DNA of 64,000 nt from contig CDRNVI010000051.1 in the NCBI GenBank assembly GCA_977017575.1, positions 186,001 to 250,000 of the forward strand, in the 5' to 3' direction. Position numbers and translations under genes: made by a program. Below, piece after piece: positions 41,600-51,157 of this stretch; the first letter of the stretch is position 1, and every line of letters begins with the position of its first letter. The notes under the pieces were generated by a model, which had not been told where the DNA came from, made no database searches, and was given only the letters and a program-made list of their open reading frames with translations. Origin of the DNA: Paramoeba atlantica (taxonomy: Eukaryota > Discosea).

Positions 41600-42640
41600 C
41601 AAAAGGACATTATCTACGTACATAATATTGTATATGACTATTGTATACCCATTTTCCGTTATTTTCTATGGTATGCCAGGGGTGTTGGGGCCAACGTCGG
41701 GGCAATTCGTGCCAATACAGAGCACATTTAGCGGTCTTGCAGAATGCTTAAATGTTGGTTCCGTCCTCGCATCAACCGTCTCTTTTGCTCCTTTCCCCCC
41801 GGCTGACCTGTCCTCGAAGCCCTTCGCCACTCTTACCCGGATGGGCGGTGGAAGCACCTTGGCCCCAGATGTAATCTACAGTGACGCCCCTTCGCCTGGG
41901 GAGCGGTCGCTGTCCCTACCCACCATGGCACAGCAGCCCAAAACCATGGACGCTGTCCGCCACAAGCACCTTCCTGCCCCAACCGGCTCGAACCGTTTTT
42001 CACCTGGGACAGGAAGATGTGCAGTCACCCTACGGCTTGCGGTGGCCCTTAGCGCCGAACGCGATACACGAAGTATCGCGTGATGGAAAAGGAGGCCCGC
42101 GAACGTCACGGGATTACGCAGCCCCATACAGTCGCCTCCGGGCTCACCGCGTCAAGGTGCACGGCCCTAAACGCCTAAGGGCAGCGTCACGGGTCTTGCT
42201 TAGGGAACACACCCCGGAAACCAGGATTAAGACTGGGCGTTTCTCTTTTTTCAGGATGCTGTAAGAGGAGTTCTGCACGAAGGAAACCTATATCCGAAGG
42301 GCACAGGCGAACGCGACCCCTGGCGGCCCACCTTGGCCCCAGTCCCCCTTTCATTCTCCCCTTTCCCTGCGATAGCGCCAGAGCTACACCCCTCGCAGGG
42401 GGTGCCTACGCCGCCTACCAACCCCAAGGAAGACCCTTTCTCAGAATCCTTCAAGATCCTCCTCGATCTCAGGCCGCAGCGAGCTGGATTCGTCACAATA
42501 AATACGTGTTGACGGAAACTTCGACATTTTGGAGTCCGCTTCGACAATACTGCATCCGCATGTTTCTCACGGCACACGCCATCGACCCTGCACGCGGAAA
42601 TCAGTGATTGGGCTCACGTGAGATCGTCAAGTCGCTATCG
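41600..42640. other. Region of unresolved open frames
   Basis: Several overlapping frames (for example 41628-42083 and 41881-42264) are open because of GC-rich composition. A segment read as VMEKEARERHGITQPHTVAS (about 42080) looks peptide-like, but no family emerges. A hairpin CGCGATAC-ACGAA-GTATCGCG lies at about 42059-42079. This may be the eroded 5' part of the retrotransposon seen at 42650. Confidence 0.3.
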
Positions 42641-42649
42641 TCAAAATCC

Positions 42650-42830
42650 GCCCGTGCACAGGATTTTGTCAAATGGTTTACGCCCTTCCTACCATATCCC
42701 CACAGGCTCTTTCCCAACTTTATGGCCTACTTGACAGAAAAATTTTCACAGCCCTGGAGTGGGCACTCTTGAAGAGTCTTTCCCCTGGACTCCCACGCGC
42801 GTGATCAAATCCAACGCAGTACTACGAAAA
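42650..42830 (+). pseudogene. Retrotransposon fragment related to 37.7 kb
   Basis: GFCQMVYALP then ALEWALLKSLSPGLPRA corresponds to GFCQMVYALR and AVERALFPLDLCARDQ at 37715-37860. At nucleotide level TTCTGCCAAATGGTCTACGC and TTTTGTCAAATGGTTTACGC match. It is short and isolated. Confidence 0.5.
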
Positions 42831-42983
42831 AGCAAACACCCCAAACATGCACGACTCTACTTCTTGTGCTTGAAAACACTTTTGAGCAAAACGCAAACAG
42901 TTTAATTTGTTTTCATTCGTCCAGAATGCACGCTTCCAGTCTTGGACGGGCCAATGCTGGTGGGCAATCGCAAAGTCTAATCT

Positions 42984-43790
42984 TTGACGTTTATGGGAGG
43001 CCGTGAGTCATGGCTTCTTTTCACTGTGCCTCCAGTGGAGACCCTCTTCCCGGAGGTGGAATCCTACCGTGGGGGTGCTCACATCAGTAACTTCATGGAT
43101 TTTCCGGTGCTTTGGCACACCTACAACTTTATCTTCCCGGCCGCTCTGGATGAGGCGTCTCGGTGACCTTACGTGACTTCCCCCGCTCTGGATGCATTAC
43201 ATCCTGGTTACATGACACGAAAGCCACAAATTCTCATCAAAAACGAGGCCATTCCACATATATGCGACGAAGGCAGCACGTTTCTCGGCATGAGTATTGC
43301 CCCTGGTTCTCAGCAATCGCGTGCACTCTTTATGAAAATTAGGCCCTTACTGAAGCGTTGGCTACAAAACATCGACCAGTCGGCCCACGACCTCCCTTCG
43401 AAAATTTGGATGTATCAGCACGCTCCCGATTACGCTTCGCATTCACCATACACCCATGTATCACGCTAAACTTCATATTACGCCTCCAAAAGTTGTGCAC
43501 ACACTCCCTTAAACGTTGGATAAACATGGCCAGAACATCATGCAGTGAAGCGATCTACTCGCAGCGGGGATGGAATATCTGCAGTCTCACCAGACTGTGG
43601 CAGGATTTACAGCTGATCTCCTCTTTCAGATGAAGCGATATCGAGACCCAAATGTTACCGTCGCACTCAAAGAAAGGATCCGGGCGGAATCGGCCGCCAG
43701 CATCCACGGCGAAATCCTGGGAGTATCCCGCACCCGGGAGGCCCGCAAAAGTGTGTTCGAACGTCCACCCACCAAAGTAACCGACCAAAG
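42984..43790 (+). pseudogene. Second type of LINE remnant, post-RT region
   Basis: Frames at 43173-43469 (STFLGMSIAPGSQQSRALFM, then IRPLLKRWLQNI, SKIWMYQHA) and 43570-43800 (MEYLQSHQTVAGFTADLLFQ, MKRYRDPNVTVALKERIRAE) carry the F-L-G-x-x-I box, the helix before the Y-x-x-x-P region, and the R-(D)-P-x-V-x-x-x-L-x-x-R end found downstream of RT in many LINEs. It differs from the 2.1/37.5 kb family. Frameshifts and stops break it. Confidence 0.45.
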
Positions 43791-43796
43791 AGAATA

Positions 43797-43877
43797 CCCC
43801 ACTTCATTAATTTCTATAAATATAAATATAGATTTGATTTTTTGTTATAATTAATATTTATAGAAATTAATGGGGGG
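43797..43877. repeat. Palindromic miniature element
   Basis: CCCCACTTCATTAATTTCTA at the left and its near reverse complement ending AATTAATGGGGGGTG at the right form a hairpin with an AT-rich middle. Probably a small MITE. Confidence 0.65.
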
Positions 43878-44375
43878 TGAGTAGTTTGAAGGCGATGGAG
43901 CGGGTAGAAAACTAGTGCCTGACCAAGTGAACAAACCTCCAACGTTTCTCCGGGGAAATGCTCATATCGAAAAAAGAAAGGGGGATAAGTGCAGTAAAAA
44001 GAAAAATGCCAATAAAGAATGTAAAAGTAGCTAATTACTTCGCATAGTTTTAAATGGCTTCTTTACTTTGTTTATCTCTCTATTTTCTTTTGATATGAAG
44101 GGCATTTCGCCCGAGAAATGTCGGAGCCTTATAGACCTGTTCGAGATCGGGGAATATTTAGAGAAAGAAAGAAATTTCCGCTAATATTATTAGTGAAGGT
44201 AGGTAAGTGCATAATTATAAAATAGTACTATGAGACACACCATCTCCCAATAATTTTTAGTGTATTCATTTTTATGTATTTCAGCGAGATGATGGAAGAA
44301 TCTCAGAAGTTTAAGCTATAGACCTTAAAATGAGTTGAACACATACTATATGAACAAGTCGCAAAATAATATAAA

Positions 44376-44966
44376 CTATTTAACAACAAGCTTCGTGCCA
44401 GAATACTTCATGTCAAACTTAGGCAAACCATTCATGCGAATCTCACCATAAAGATTCACGTTATTCGAAACATAAAGCAAAGTCAATGATTCAGGAAATG
44501 TAGAAGAGTCGACTAGACCAGAAAATTCATTTCGAGAAAGAAAAAGATTTTTCATGGTTGTAGGCAGAGCTCCAAAATCAAGTTCCCCAGAGAACATATT
44601 TTGTGTGACATTGAGAACCGTCATATTTCGCGGGAGATCTCCAAAAGGAACAGGTCCTGACAAACTGTTAAAGGCAAGACGGATGTACGTAATCGATGAA
44701 GGCAGATACTCCCACATTGGCGTACCGGACATGCCTCTATCACCCCAGTCGAAGGAACTGATTAGGCCATTGGAAGCATCACAATTCACGCCGTTCCATT
44801 CACACGCAGGAGTGGTTATATTCCACGTTGGATCAATCTTATCCAAGTTCTGAATGTACCGCTCAAGGTCGTATTCTACGGGAAGAGTGACGCCTCTCAG
44901 CTTTCCCAATTTCGAGTGAGCTGGGATATTGTCCGCAGTTGCAACAGTCCCTGGAAAATGGAACAT
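44376..44966 (-). CDS. LRR protein, family member 6 (196 aa)
   Basis: MFHFPGTVATADNIPAHS leads into the family signature SKLGKLRGVTLPVEYDLERY, the cap TPACEWNGVNCDASNG, SFDWGDRGMSGTPMWEYLP, about four LRR units (for example LSGPVPFGDLPRNMTVLNVT) and the end GTKLVVK. It is intact. A truncated duplicate of its first 25 codons lies at 47073-47150, and its 3' flank is duplicated at 25590-25638. The locus has therefore been copied at least twice. No clear signal peptide is present. Confidence 0.8.
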   Translation of the reverse strand: MFHFPGTVATADNIPAHSKLGKLRGVTLPVEYDLERYIQNLDKIDPTWNITTPACEWNGVNCDASNGLISSFDWGDRGMSGTPMWEYLPSSITYIRLAFNSLSGPVPFGDLPRNMTVLNVTQNMFSGELDFGALPTTMKNLFLSRNEFSGLVDSSTFPESLTLLYVSNNVNLYGEIRMNGLPKFDMKYSGTKLVVK

Positions 44967-45106
44967 TATAAAACAAATGAAATTACTGCAAATTTTTTAC
45001 ATAAAGAAAAACGTTTTTTTTGAGTTAACCGTTTTAGCCGGCCTTAGTACTCGTTTTGACAAAGGAGAGAACACTGACTTTTTTCAACCTATCGTTTGTC
45101 GGAATT

Positions 45107-45150
45107 TACAGGGGGGGCGCGATGTTTCTGGGGGTGTCTAAAATTCGTAA
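45107..45150. repeat. Solo mariner inverted-repeat relic
   Basis: TACAGGGGGGGCGCGATG followed by CTGGGGGTGTCTAAAATTCG matches the outer 44 bp of the mariner terminal repeat at 7411-7455 (TACAGGGGTGGGCGCC, then GGGGTCTAAAATTCGTAA). No partner end or transposase is nearby. Confidence 0.55.
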
Positions 45151-45179
45151 TACCGGTCTAAACTTAATTACGCCGAAAC

Positions 45180-45216
45180 TTAATTAAGCCCAAAGGCAGA
45201 TTTTGGGCTTAATTAA
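45180..45216. repeat. Perfect 15-bp-arm palindrome
   Basis: TTAATTAAGCCCAAA (45180-45194) and TTTGGGCTTAATTAA (45202-45216) form a perfect stem with a 7-nt loop, just outside the Tc1-type element. Confidence 0.8.
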
Positions 45217-45232
45217 CGTACCAACCATAATA

Positions 45233-46574
45233 AACCCCTGGCCACCAATAAGGCACCCCCTCTTTTTTTTTGCATGAGGGGGTATGGTAGGGTTATCATA
45301 CCATGTTTTCGTTCAAAATTTTGAGATCTGTACGTTCCCGCTGTTTTTAGCTCATGAAAAATAAAAAAATAAAAAAATATTTTACCACTTTAACATTAGG
45401 GTCGATTTATGAAAAAATCATTCCGCAGGCCTCCGAAAGGTGGCCTCAGCCCCCTGGGGAAGGAACTCATGCTTTTAAGGTTTCAAGATGGCATCCCAAA
45501 GAAACGAATAGCACGTGAATTGAATGTAAGCGTGAAATACATTCGAAAATACCTCCGTGATCAACCCAAAATTGAGACGAAAAAAAGCCTAAAGAAATCC
45601 CCACAGAGAAAAAAAATAAAGTCTCGTAAAAAAAGGATTGAAACCATTATTTCTAAGAAAGATGCGGCAGGGGTGCCAAAGTACAACAGTTCAAAGCGTA
45701 TTTCTGTTGTTTTGCGCAGAAAGGGTGTTACTGCAAGCCCTCGAACTGTTCGTCGAGATTTGAGGTAAGCAGGGAATCAATATAGGCCACGCCCAATTTC
45801 ACAAGGGCTCACCGCTGTACAAAAAGAAAAACGCGTACAGTTGTCTTTAAATTACAAAGAGGACACATCGAAATTGATATTCTCAGATGAGGTGTTTGAT
45901 ACAAACGATAATCGAATGAAAATGTGGGTAAAAAAAGGAGAGACCCCTGCAAAGAGACTAAAGGTGCGCTGGGCGCCTAAGTGTCAGGTGTGGGGTGCTA
46001 TAGGAATTAACTGGAGATGCTTAAAAATTTTATCCAGCAGGACCTCTATTACCCACGAAACATACATAGACACACTAAAACATGTTTATTTCCCCCGCAA
46101 AAGAATATTTCAACAAGATGGTGCCACGGCTCATACGGCCAAGGCCACCATAAGTTACCTGAACAAACGAAAAATTAATCTACTAAAAAATTGGCCCCCA
46201 AATTCTCCCGATCTTTCTCCCATTGAAAACATATGGTCAATGGTACAACAAGACGTAAATGAAAAGCTACCATCTACAGTTTCCGAACTGCAAAGGTGTA
46301 TTCTAAACACATGGAGTTCTTTACCGACTGAGATGATAAATGATACCATCTTAAGTTTCGATCGTAGACTGAAGGCCTGCGTCGAACTAAGTGGCGAAAA
46401 GGTAAAAAAGTGGTAAATAGTTTCCACTTTATAAATAGCTATAGGACTAGTGACCAAGTGTGGGAGGACATAAATCCCGAACTGAGATCTGCAAAATGCC
46501 ATTGAAATTAGCTCAAACAAACAAATCAAGCATCGAATTTTTAGAGAGGGGGTGCCTTATTTTGGCCAGGGGTT
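45233..46574 (+). mobile_element. Tc1-type transposon with TA target site
   Basis: Ends AACCCCTGGCCACCAATAAG (from 45233) and the inverted form at 46545-46574 share AACCCCTGGCCA, then AATAAGGCACCCCCTCT. TA flanks at 45231-45232 and 46575-46576 fit a TA duplication. The inverted repeats (about 33 bp) are much shorter than those of the 7.4-9.0 kb element, so this is a different Tc1/mariner lineage. Confidence 0.8.
45409..46416 (+). pseudogene. Tc1-type transposase with a single nonsense codon
   Basis: Two open segments, 45409-45768 and 45841-46416, are in one frame, separated by a TAA at 45766-45768 and a short readable linker (AGNQYRPRPISQGLTAVQKE). A helix-turn-helix (KKRIARELNVSVKYIRKYLR) and a second HTH (KRISVVLRRKGVTASPRTVR) precede the catalytic acids in IFSDEVFDTNDNR, RIFQQDGATAHTAKATISY and NSPDLSPIENIWSMV. 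Thirty-five residues separate the second D and the E. Only the one stop disables it. Confidence 0.85.
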
Positions 46575-46589
46575 TATATTAATTATTAA

Positions 46590-47069
46590 GTAAGGCTGTA
46601 CGTCCCCGGCTTATCCGTGGGCCCGCGGATCGCCATATTAAGAAGCGCTTAGGATAACTTCACAGCCCCGGAGACGTAGCCAACACCTTAGTTGTTGGCT
46701 CACAGGCTTCACCGTCCGTGACCACTATTTATCGCCATGTGACACGTGACAAAGACGACGGCGGGAAGCTCAACAAATCCCTTCGGATTCGTGGCAAGCG
46801 TCCTTATAGGCGTCGCTTCAAACGAGGTCGCCCAACGATCCCAAACAGAGTCCCGATCCGTCTTGGCCCTCAGATAGTTAGCAAGAGGCGTCTGTATGGG
46901 GATTGGGAAGCAGACCTCGTGGAAGGGCATAATCACTCAGGTTACATTTTGACCTTGTGTGAGCGGAAGAGCCGATTTCTCGTTCTGAGTGTTCTACGAT
47001 CGAAGCATGCCGAAGAAGTGGCGAATCGGTGAAAGTAAAGGAAAATTCGCTTTTCTTATGACTTTTTAG
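46590..47069 (+). pseudogene. IS30-family transposase, copy 2 (5' and 3' truncated)
   Basis: This copy starts inside the DNA-binding region and ends at the same base as copy 1. From about 46732 to 47060 it is nearly identical to 41246-41575. Upstream (46600-46730) it is clearly diverged. It keeps the GDWEADLVEGHNHSGYILTL box, where copy 1 has a stop. It begins 15 bp after the Tc1-type element and runs directly into an LRR 5' remnant. Confidence 0.75.
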
Positions 47070-47072
47070 CAT

Positions 47073-47150
47073 TTGAGCCCAACTTTCCCATTTTCGAGTG
47101 ACCTGGAATACGGTCAGCAGTCGTGACAGTCCCTAGAGGATGCAACATTA
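47073..47150 (-). pseudogene. Truncated 5' end of an LRR family gene
   Basis: The minus-strand reading MLHPLGTVTTADRIPGHSKM, GKLG matches MFHFPGTVATADNIPAHSKL, GKLRG of the gene at 44376-44966, and DNA homology continues into the 5' flank to about 47165. The homology is cut at the IS30 copy boundary (47069/47073). The IS30 segment or the rearrangement that brought it therefore removed the rest of the gene. Confidence 0.65.
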
Positions 47151-47458
47151 CGAGACAGATGGAAATAAATTTGAACTCTTAGTAAATTTTCAAGAGTAGC
47201 ACTTGTAGCATGTATTCCTGCGCCTGGGACATACCGTACCCATGTAGATGTAATACATGTACCCATGTGTACAATAACCTGTTTTGGGTGTATTTCGAAC
47301 ATCCAAGCAATGACAAATTCGAAAGAACAGTGGAGAAGTGTGAAAAAAAGGACTGTATCTATCACTTTGATTAATAATAGATATCCTATACGAATCAATT
47401 CACTTAGATGAAAATGTACATCTTTACTGTGAACGTGTTACCTAATAGGTGGGCCCCA

Positions 47459-49189
47459 TCACTTCTGTGACACAGGTAACACCTGACACTGTTCGATACA
47501 ATCCATAACCCACTTTGGGGAGACAACAAGGCAGTGTTTCGGTAGGGCTACCACAGAGGCATCCGCCTTGTCATGACATATGAAGCATACCTTTTTGGAG
47601 CTTTGTTTGATACCACAAAATTCCTCCATGTCCTCGAGACAATGCATACCACATTTCTCCAGCAAATGCGCGAGTTGTGGTTTCGTGGGTTCCTTTATAT
47701 CCCCCGATAGGGAGTGAAGGGAAATAAACCCGGAGTAGCCCGCAAAGAGCTGGCTAAGCTCCGGCACTGTTTTTCGTGCCCCACCCCCTGGGAGGGAGGT
47801 GGCAAGCCGAGCACGGTGTTTCAAATACGCCACCGTGTGGTAGGGGGTGGGATCGACCAACGCCCCCTCACACAGGGAGGCGTACAGCCACGCGACCCGA
47901 ACAATCGGGAGCGCGGTGGCGTAAGCGTAGACCACTTTCATGGTGCGCAGCGTGCGTGCGGGGGTAACCAGGATGGTAGGGGCGGGGCAGGACACGCGAG
48001 CAAGTACTGCACCGCGATTTGAGGCTTTGGTAAATGTTTTGGTAGGAGGTCCAGAGGTTGATATTATTGGGGTTTGGGAGAGTAAGAAAGGATCCTCGAC
48101 GAGCTGTCCTCCAAGGGTTTGCACAATAGGTATGAGAGGATCCGTGTCGGTTCCGGAGATGAGAATCACATGCTTTGAAATTTCGTTCTTGGTGAGTTTG
48201 GAAGCTTTTTCTGAAGAGCTTTTGTTTACCTTTTTCGAATTTGGTTCAGTAGCATCACTGCTAGATATCCCTTGCTTGGATGTTCGTTTCCTTGCATTTT
48301 CATCGGACGGATTTTGGCTATTCGTGCCAGGTGATTTGCATTTCACAGAACGCTTCGTCTTGCTGTTCGTTTTGTTCTTAGTGGTCGTTTCCACAGCTGT
48401 ATGGTTACCTTGTTCGTCACGCGCACTTTGGAACTTCTTTTTTGAAGTAACCTCTTTCTGGACTTCTTTGGCATTTTGCGACAGCCCCACAAGCTCCGAG
48501 GCCGTTGTCCCCAATAATGGGGTTAAAGTCGGAGTGTTTTTCGGAGATTTATCCGAGCTATTGAACTGTGATTGAAAAATAGCTGCAAGGGGGGAGCTTA
48601 ATGAATTGAGCGAAGCCCGCACCCCTTGAGCATCCGCCGAACTGGTGACACTCTCCGTACCCGTATTTCTTGAAATGAATGCAATGCTCCCAGGAGAGGC
48701 CTTTGCAAGCGTGCTCCTTTTTAAGCCGCGCGGCACATTTCCTTGCTTTGGTTCACGTAGTGCGTCGACTTGTGAAGGTAATGTACGCATTGGGTTCGTA
48801 GTTTTTGGAGGAGAGGGAGTACCTGTTTCGGAGTCTAAAAGAGTCTGCGGGGGACGTGGAGGTGTCCGTGTCATTTGTTGTTCGTTTTTATCTGCTGTGT
48901 ACCCTACTGACTTTTGTTCTGTGTTCATGGGTTGGTACATTTGAATCGGTAAGCAACGCTTTTGGAAATGACAAGATTGTACCCAGGAGGGCGAGGTGAC
49001 TGGGATGGACCTTTCCTGCGCATGTCGGAGTGTGTCCGGCGAGCCTTTGTGAAACACAATCATATTTACGTTCTCCAGGGTAGGAGAGTACACAACCCCA
49101 AGTGAACGAAGTTGCCGTTTTAATTCATCCTTGCGAAAAGTACTATCGCTCTTCACGCTGAGGTAAACACGGAGATCTTCAAATTTCAT
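47459..49189 (-). CDS. BRCT-domain protein, microcephalin-like architecture (576 aa)
   Basis: Likely nuclear adaptor in DNA-damage or chromosome-condensation control. Residues 1-90 form a BRCT: LRVYLSVKSDS, QLRSLGVVYSPTLENVNMIV, FHKGSPDTLRHAQERSIPVT, SPSWVQSCHFQKR, with the conserved Trp and the A-x-x-x-x-I-P-V. This N-terminal type resembles BRCT1 of microcephalin (MCPH1). About 230 residues of S/T/K-rich disordered linker follow. Then come two C-terminal BRCTs (about 335-470, with VIRVAWLYASL-like IVRVAWLYASL, and about 485-576, with SPKWVMDCIEQCQVLP). One N-terminal plus two C-terminal BRCTs is the MCPH1 layout. Orthology is inference; other BRCT proteins share it. Confidence 0.75.
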   Translation of the reverse strand: MKFEDLRVYLSVKSDSTFRKDELKRQLRSLGVVYSPTLENVNMIVFHKGSPDTLRHAQERSIPVTSPSWVQSCHFQKRCLPIQMYQPMNTEQKSVGYTADKNEQQMTRTPPRPPQTLLDSETGTPSPPKTTNPMRTLPSQVDALREPKQGNVPRGLKRSTLAKASPGSIAFISRNTGTESVTSSADAQGVRASLNSLSSPLAAIFQSQFNSSDKSPKNTPTLTPLLGTTASELVGLSQNAKEVQKEVTSKKKFQSARDEQGNHTAVETTTKNKTNSKTKRSVKCKSPGTNSQNPSDENARKRTSKQGISSSDATEPNSKKVNKSSSEKASKLTKNEISKHVILISGTDTDPLIPIVQTLGGQLVEDPFLLSQTPIISTSGPPTKTFTKASNRGAVLARVSCPAPTILVTPARTLRTMKVVYAYATALPIVRVAWLYASLCEGALVDPTPYHTVAYLKHRARLATSLPGGGARKTVPELSQLFAGYSGFISLHSLSGDIKEPTKPQLAHLLEKCGMHCLEDMEEFCGIKQSSKKVCFICHDKADASVVALPKHCLVVSPKWVMDCIEQCQVLPVSQK

Positions 49190-49262
49190 ATTAGAACCAT
49201 AATAAATCTAATAAAAAATCCCAGGCTTAAACGTAGTATGCGTTGATGTGTTCAACAAGGTA

Positions 49263-49661
49263 TTAGAGCCAAGTTTTACAAAAGTTACATATCCCTACCA
49301 CCGCCTGAGAATTACTTGTAAGTTGTAAGTTAAAATTGTAACTTACAACCTTGTAGGTTATCCAATAGCGGAGACACTCAGCGAGGAGCGCAAGCGATTC
49401 TCCATACCGTGGAAGCCCTGAAGGCTGGTATCGTTGCAGAGGGAGATCCCTCTCTCTGCTTCGGAGTCTGAAGGCGTCCGCCTTGGCGTCTGGTCCATAT
49501 TGTGCACGCTGGGAAACTATACGTTGGTGGTTCGTGAACCGATCAAACACTTCAACCCGCCTGCGCTCCCCACCACGCTCCCCGCCGCTCTCCACGCCAC
49601 ACTCCCCGCCGCGCTCCTTTTCGACCCCCTGCGCCGCCCTCGGCAACACCCCCATTGCCAA
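49263..49661 (-). CDS. Hypothetical basic protein (132 aa)
   Basis: After a low-complexity G/E/R-rich start, the stretch FDRFTNHQRIVSQRAQYGPD, KADAFRLRSRERDLPLQRYQ, LALLAECLRYWITYK looks like real protein: amphipathic helices and no stop bias. It lies on the host strand, immediately upstream of the BRCT gene. The last 30 residues are less convincing, and the start could be further upstream in another frame. No family recognised. Confidence 0.35.
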   Translation of the reverse strand: MAMGVLPRAAQGVEKERGGECGVESGGERGGERRRVEVFDRFTNHQRIVSQRAQYGPDAKADAFRLRSRERDLPLQRYQPSGLPRYGESLALLAECLRYWITYKVVSYNFNLQLTSNSQAVVGICNFCKTWL

Positions 49662-49699
49662 GCGCCTTGCATGGGTCGCCCGGTGTCAGGATAACAAGA

Positions 49700-50500
49700 C
49701 ACTAAACAACTAGGGCATGACACCTAATTCTCCCGGAGGAAGCAACTCGGGTGTCAACATGCTGCGGTTGAGCCTAGGCTCTCGCGCTGTAGATTTGCTC
49801 CCCGCGTGGGGCACCCGCACTGCTACCTACGCGGAAAGTGAGGAGGCCACATCTGTTGGGAGACAAACGGCCCGGACCCAACAACAACAACATTTCATGA
49901 ACCACTATTTTCATGAAATGGTTCATGAACCAGTAATAACTTAGTAAGAGGAAGGGCACCCTCCCTCTCAGGAGAATCTGGCTGAGCTGCTTAGCCGACA
50001 TTCATTGAGGATCATTTATTAGATGAGGCCCATGCCTACACTACTAGCACATATTACCGGCGCAACGATGTTTACTCAATAGCTATATACAAAAACAAAG
50101 TGTGCACATTTGATATTGGACCTTGTTGTTTCTTTATTTTGCATTGTAACTGAGGAAAGATCCGTGAATTTCGACGTAAGAGTGGTGAATGAGCTTTCTA
50201 AACTATACTCAGTGAGAAAAGGTTCCAAGCTAATGCAAGACGTACAGAAACGAAATATAGAAACTTACGTGAGGTCCGGTCTATTTCCGAGCGAAAATTT
50301 TGTATGTCTGCTAAGGAGGAGGATGGCAGCATCTTGACTGTGAAAAGCCTGGATGACGTTGGCTGACGTACTGGTTGCGTGAGGAGGTGATACAGGATAA
50401 ATTACAACACTTAAAAGGGACTATGCTTTCGTCTCGAATAGCGAAGGCCGTTCCAATTTGATAGCGTCACAGAACACCTCAGTGTCTTTCGGTCTCAACA
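49700..50500. other. Intergenic, no gene seen
   Basis: Short open frames only. An inverted repeat of ATTTCATGAACCA and TGGTTCATGAA lies at about 49893-49932. No RNA gene recognised. Confidence 0.4.
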
Positions 50501-50504
50501 ATAT

Positions 50505-51010
50505 CACAAAATTTGCTGATCGTAAAGCTTAATACAGTTTCTGTACTTTGTTCGTACTTTTTCCTTAGTTACCGTATACCCCCCCCAGTAATAAATACTT
50601 AATTTAGAATCGATTTTGGACCCAAATGGCCAAATCTCTGTTACTGGGGGGTATGCTTTTTTGGTGGGAAAAGACCTTTTTTGTTCATGGGTGCATTGAT
50701 TTTCTGCCCAGACAACCCCGCAACTACGCCATTCGCTCCCGCGCAACCGCCCTCACCCAGCTCAGCGACCCCCACCCGCTCAAACACCCCCTCCCCCCTC
50801 CAACCACCCTCCCGAGCTAAATCTCTGTTACTGGGGCAGCTCAAAAATGGCCAAATCTCTATTACAGGGGGGGGTCTATTACTGGGGGGGTATACGGTAA
50901 TCCCTTCTTTCCCCGGCAACGGGCATACTCTTACTGTATTTTTATGCCCGTTGCTGGCCGGCATTAAGATCGGAACTGTCCCTCTTGTCGCTGAAGCAGG
51001 GGACGCGCCT
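50505..51010 (+). repeat. Spliced-leader-like dispersed repeat, copy 3 (best copy)
   Basis: ATACAGTTTCTGTACTTTGT followed by TCGTACTTTTTCC matches the 3' half of euglenozoan spliced leaders over about 18 nt, then a GT as expected for the donor. Upstream GATCGTAAAGC resembles CGATTTAAAAGC, which I recall from the diplonemid leader. After an inserted miniature element (50572-50897) the repeat continues with arms CGGCAACGGGCATA and TATGCCCGTTGCTG (11-13 bp stem, about 50916-50955) and a second stem GTCCC/GGGGAC (about 50971-51003). Compared with copy 1 the first stem shows a paired A-T to C-G change. A functional SL RNA would need an unbroken 100-150 nt unit, so this copy is presumably inactive. 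Confidence 0.45.
50572..50897. mobile_element. Miniature element with TA target, inserted in the SL-like repeat
   Basis: CCGTATACCCCCCCCAGTAA at the left and its inverted form ending TTACTGGGGGGGTATACGG at the right are flanked by TA (50570-50571, 50898-50899). Internal partial copies of CAAATCTCTGTTACTGGGG occur at about 50630, 50820 and 50860. No transposase. Removing it restores continuity with repeat copy 1, which proves insertion. Confidence 0.75.
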
Positions 51011-51157
51011 TCACGCCTTCACCCTTCCCCGACTCACTCCCCCGGAGTGAGTGTGCTTCCCCCTGTCGGCTTTCTTCGACTCGTTTTTTCCTCTCCGAGA
51101 GGGCCATGCGTCACGGTGGCCTCCCTTGAGGACCACTAGACGTGTCCTCCGCCGACG

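Noticed and set aside
45766-45780. Tiny intron (GTAAGCAG) removing the stop in the Tc1-type transposase
   Set aside because: Eight bases is too short for any known spliceosomal intron, and removal would shift the frame; a nonsense mutation is simpler.
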